From Paracoccus denitrificans (lineage in GTDB: Bacteria > Pseudomonadota > Alphaproteobacteria > Rhodobacterales > Rhodobacteraceae), in contig NZ_FNEA01000014.1 of assembly GCF_900100045.1 (NCBI RefSeq), positions 62,001 through 126,000 on the forward strand: a stretch of 64,000 nucleotides of DNA, written 5' to 3'. Made by a program: the position numbers and the translations under genes. The notes under the pieces are model-generated. The model was not told the origin of the DNA. It saw only the letters and a program-made list of their open reading frames with translations, and searched no databases. Of the stretch, positions 62,489-64,000 are shown in pieces (positions within the stretch are counted from its first letter, which is position 1; every line of letters begins with the position of its first letter).

Positions 62489-63447
62489 GCGCCCATCCGC
62501 GTGACCATGCGGGCGGCGAACAGCCGCTCGACATCCTCGCCCCGGCACAGCTCGGTCGCGGGGGTCTGCACTGTCGCCGAGGCGGCGGCCGCCGCCAGCC
62601 CCAGCGCATCGCAGACCGGCCAGCCGCGGGCATGGCCCAGCGTGAAGCCGGCCAGGAAACTGTCGCCGGCGCCGACCTTGCTGACCACCTGCACCCGCGC
62701 GGCCTCGGCATGCCAGATGCCCTGGTCGGTGGCGATGATATTGCCGTCGCGACCGCGCGCCACGATCACCCCATGCGCCGCACCCGAGGCGACGAGCCCC
62801 GCCGCGAAGGCGGCCGTGTCGGCGCGATAGGGCAGGGGGCGGCCGGCCAGCCCCTGGGCCTCTTCGTCGTCCATGCGCAGGATCTCGACCCGGCGGTCGG
62901 TGGCGGATGCGACCTCGGCCAGCGCCTTGCCCGAGGTGTCGACGATCAGCCGCGCGCCGGTGCCGCGCAGCCGCTCGGCCAGCATGGCGGCAAAGCGCAC
63001 CGGCACCCCCGGCGGGTTCGAGCCCGACAGCACCACCAGCGCACCGGGTGCAGCTGCCCCGGCGGCGGTGTCCAGCGCGGCCTCGACATCGGCCGCGGAC
63101 CATTCCGGGCCGGGCATGACGAAACGGTATTGCTGGCGGATGGTGCGGTCGTCCACGGTCAGGGACTGCCGCGTCTCGCCCGGCGCGGGCAGGGTCATGA
63201 GCGGGATGCCGGTTTCCTCCAGCAGCCCGGCGATGCGTTGCCCGGTCGCGCCGCCAAGCGCCACCAGCGCGGTGCTGTCGCCACCCATGGCGCGGATCGC
63301 CCGGCTGACATTGATGCCGCCGCCGCCCGGGTCGAAGCGCGGCGCCTCGCAGCGCAGCTTGATGTCGGGCACCACCTGCCGCGCGGCGGTGGTGACGTCC
63401 AGCGCCGGGTTCAGCGTGATGGTCAGGATCGGTGCCTGGTCCATCAT
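62485..63447 (-). CDS. PfkB-family (1-phosphofructokinase/tagatose-6-P kinase-like) sugar kinase
   Basis: A 320-residue kinase with the phosphosugar-binding PRFDPGGGGINVSRAI and the anion hole with catalytic Asp in KVGAGDSFLAGF. Start LTITLNPALD is typical of the FruK/LacC group, so fructose-1-phosphate or a related phosphosugar is the likely substrate. The ATG at 63447 overlaps the upstream peptidase stop (ATGA). No fru PTS genes are near. Confidence 0.88.
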   Translation of the reverse strand: MMDQAPILTITLNPALDVTTAARQVVPDIKLRCEAPRFDPGGGGINVSRAIRAMGGDSTALVALGGATGQRIAGLLEETGIPLMTLPAPGETRQSLTVDDRTIRQQYRFVMPGPEWSAADVEAALDTAAGAAAPGALVVLSGSNPPGVPVRFAAMLAERLRGTGARLIVDTSGKALAEVASATDRRVEILRMDDEEAQGLAGRPLPYRADTAAFAAGLVASGAAHGVIVARGRDGNIIATDQGIWHAEAARVQVVSKVGAGDSFLAGFTLGHARGWPVCDALGLAAAAASATVQTPATELCRGEDVERLFAARMVTRMGA

Positions 63448-63851
63448 TCCCACCAGCGGTCGATGGTGGCGATGTCGTCGTCGGACCAGCCGAAATGATG
63501 GGCGAATTCATGGACCACGACATGCGCGACCAACTGGCCCAGCGTCACGTTCCCGCGCGAGGCCCATTCGTCCAGGATGGCGCGGCGGAACAGCCAGACC
63601 GTATCGGGGAAATGCTGGGGATCGGTCGCCGATTTCTCGGTCATCGGCACGCCGTCGTAAAGCCCGGTCAGCTCCAGCGGATCGTCGATCTCCAGCTCGT
63701 CCAGGAACTCTTCGCTGGCGAAATCCTCGATGCGCAGCACGACCTGCGCGGCGGGACCGGCGAATTCCGGCGGCAGCCCGGCGATCGCCTCGCGCGCCAG
63801 TTCCTCGATTATGGCCGCGTCGGGGGCCTCGGCATTCTTCCAGTCAAGCAT
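63444..63851 (-). CDS. Small zincin-like metallopeptidase-fold protein
   Basis: A 135-residue acidic protein ending with the zinc-binding HExxH motif in VVHEFAHHFGW plus a following acidic stretch (SDDDIATIDRWWE). The IEDFASEEFLDELEI and FPDTVWLFRRAILDEWA segments match the widespread family of small zincin-like proteins (formerly DUF1025). Its function is unknown. It is coupled to the sugar-kinase gene by an ATGA overlap and diverges from gltX. Confidence 0.85.
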   Translation of the reverse strand: MLDWKNAEAPDAAIIEELAREAIAGLPPEFAGPAAQVVLRIEDFASEEFLDELEIDDPLELTGLYDGVPMTEKSATDPQHFPDTVWLFRRAILDEWASRGNVTLGQLVAHVVVHEFAHHFGWSDDDIATIDRWWE

Positions 63852-63929
63852 CGGCTAACCTCTGTCTTTGGTCCCGATATGGACAAAAACCGCCGTTTGT
63901 GAAAGAGCGAAGCGGACAGGAGACCTCCC

Positions 63930-64000
63930 ATGACCACCACCCGTTTCGCCCCTTCGCCCACCGGCCATATCCATGTCGGCAACCTGCGCACGGCGCTGAT
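63930..64000 (+). CDS. gltX: Glutamyl-tRNA synthetase (5' end only)
   Basis: The first 23 codons are visible before the window ends: TTTRFAPSPTGHIHVGNLRT, with the class I HIGH signature as HIHV and the family RFAPSPTG start. AGGAG precedes the ATG at about nine bases. The rest is outside the window. Confidence 0.92.
   Translation, partial: MTTTRFAPSPTGHIHVGNLRTAL

Noticed and set aside
1..64000. CRISPR arrays, insertion sequences, integrases, phage genes, rRNA, tmRNA or a replication origin
   Set aside because: No repeat-spacer pattern, transposase or integrase motif, or structural RNA beyond the two tRNAs was found on reading.

Overview
The window is GC-rich chromosomal DNA from an alphaproteobacterium, most like Rhodobacteraceae and probably Paracoccus or a close relative. 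This is an inference from gene content: lysC-ptsP pairing, rpmH-rnpA-yidD followed by yidC-MOSC-engB-argB, a rhodobacterial-type Wzz/kinase pair, and dense start/stop overlaps between genes. No insertion sequence, phage gene, CRISPR array or rRNA is visible.

Layout. 1-591: 3' end of a fumarylacetoacetase/hydratase-family gene. 736-4554: ABC importer (binding protein, two permeases, ATPase). 4555-5059: non-coding. 5060-6775: RTX-repeat protein of type I secretion style. 6812-29824: a large exopolysaccharide (EPS) locus. It holds a WecG/TagA transferase, a Wzy-like polymerase/ligase, a hybrid PKS - GT2 - NRPS - phosphopantetheinyl transferase operon, a family-4 glycosyltransferase, an undecaprenyl-phosphate sugar transferase, an SGNH-like hydrolase, a second GT2, a Wzc-like ATPase lacking the Walker A lysine, a Wzz-like chain-length protein and a Wzx flippase. 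29909-43451: mostly core metabolism (maeB, an outer-membrane barrel, trhO, pncA-pncB and convergent nadE, a MORN-repeat protein, gpt, a LysE exporter, fabI, pdxH, a double cold-shock protein, a DUF192 protein). Then come tRNA-Pro(TGG), two small convergent ORFs, lysC and ptsP.

47912-51814 is a minus-strand operon. Read in transcription order it encodes a DUF2478 protein, a 44-residue Mop/TOBE-like peptide, a TrmO/TsaA protein, and a FecB/C/E-type ABC importer. The first two suggest molybdate or tungstate rather than iron, and an inverted repeat lies just upstream. tRNA-Arg(ACG), an orphan histidine kinase, and the rpmH-rnpA-yidD-ttcA-(degenerate EAL)-yidC-MOSC-engB-argB block follow. The window ends with sixA, a PfkB kinase with a zincin-like peptidase, and the start of gltX.

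The most unusual element is the assembly line inside the EPS locus. The NRPS has a formyltransferase domain, a condensation-like remnant, an adenylation domain with a luciferase-like monooxygenase inserted between its A4 and A5 motifs, and a carrier domain, but no thioesterase. The PKS (KS-AT-KR-DH-carrier-TE) has the only thioesterase. The likely order of synthesis is therefore NRPS first, then PKS, opposite to gene order. A glycosyltransferase gene is translationally coupled between the two, so the product may be attached to a sugar or polysaccharide.
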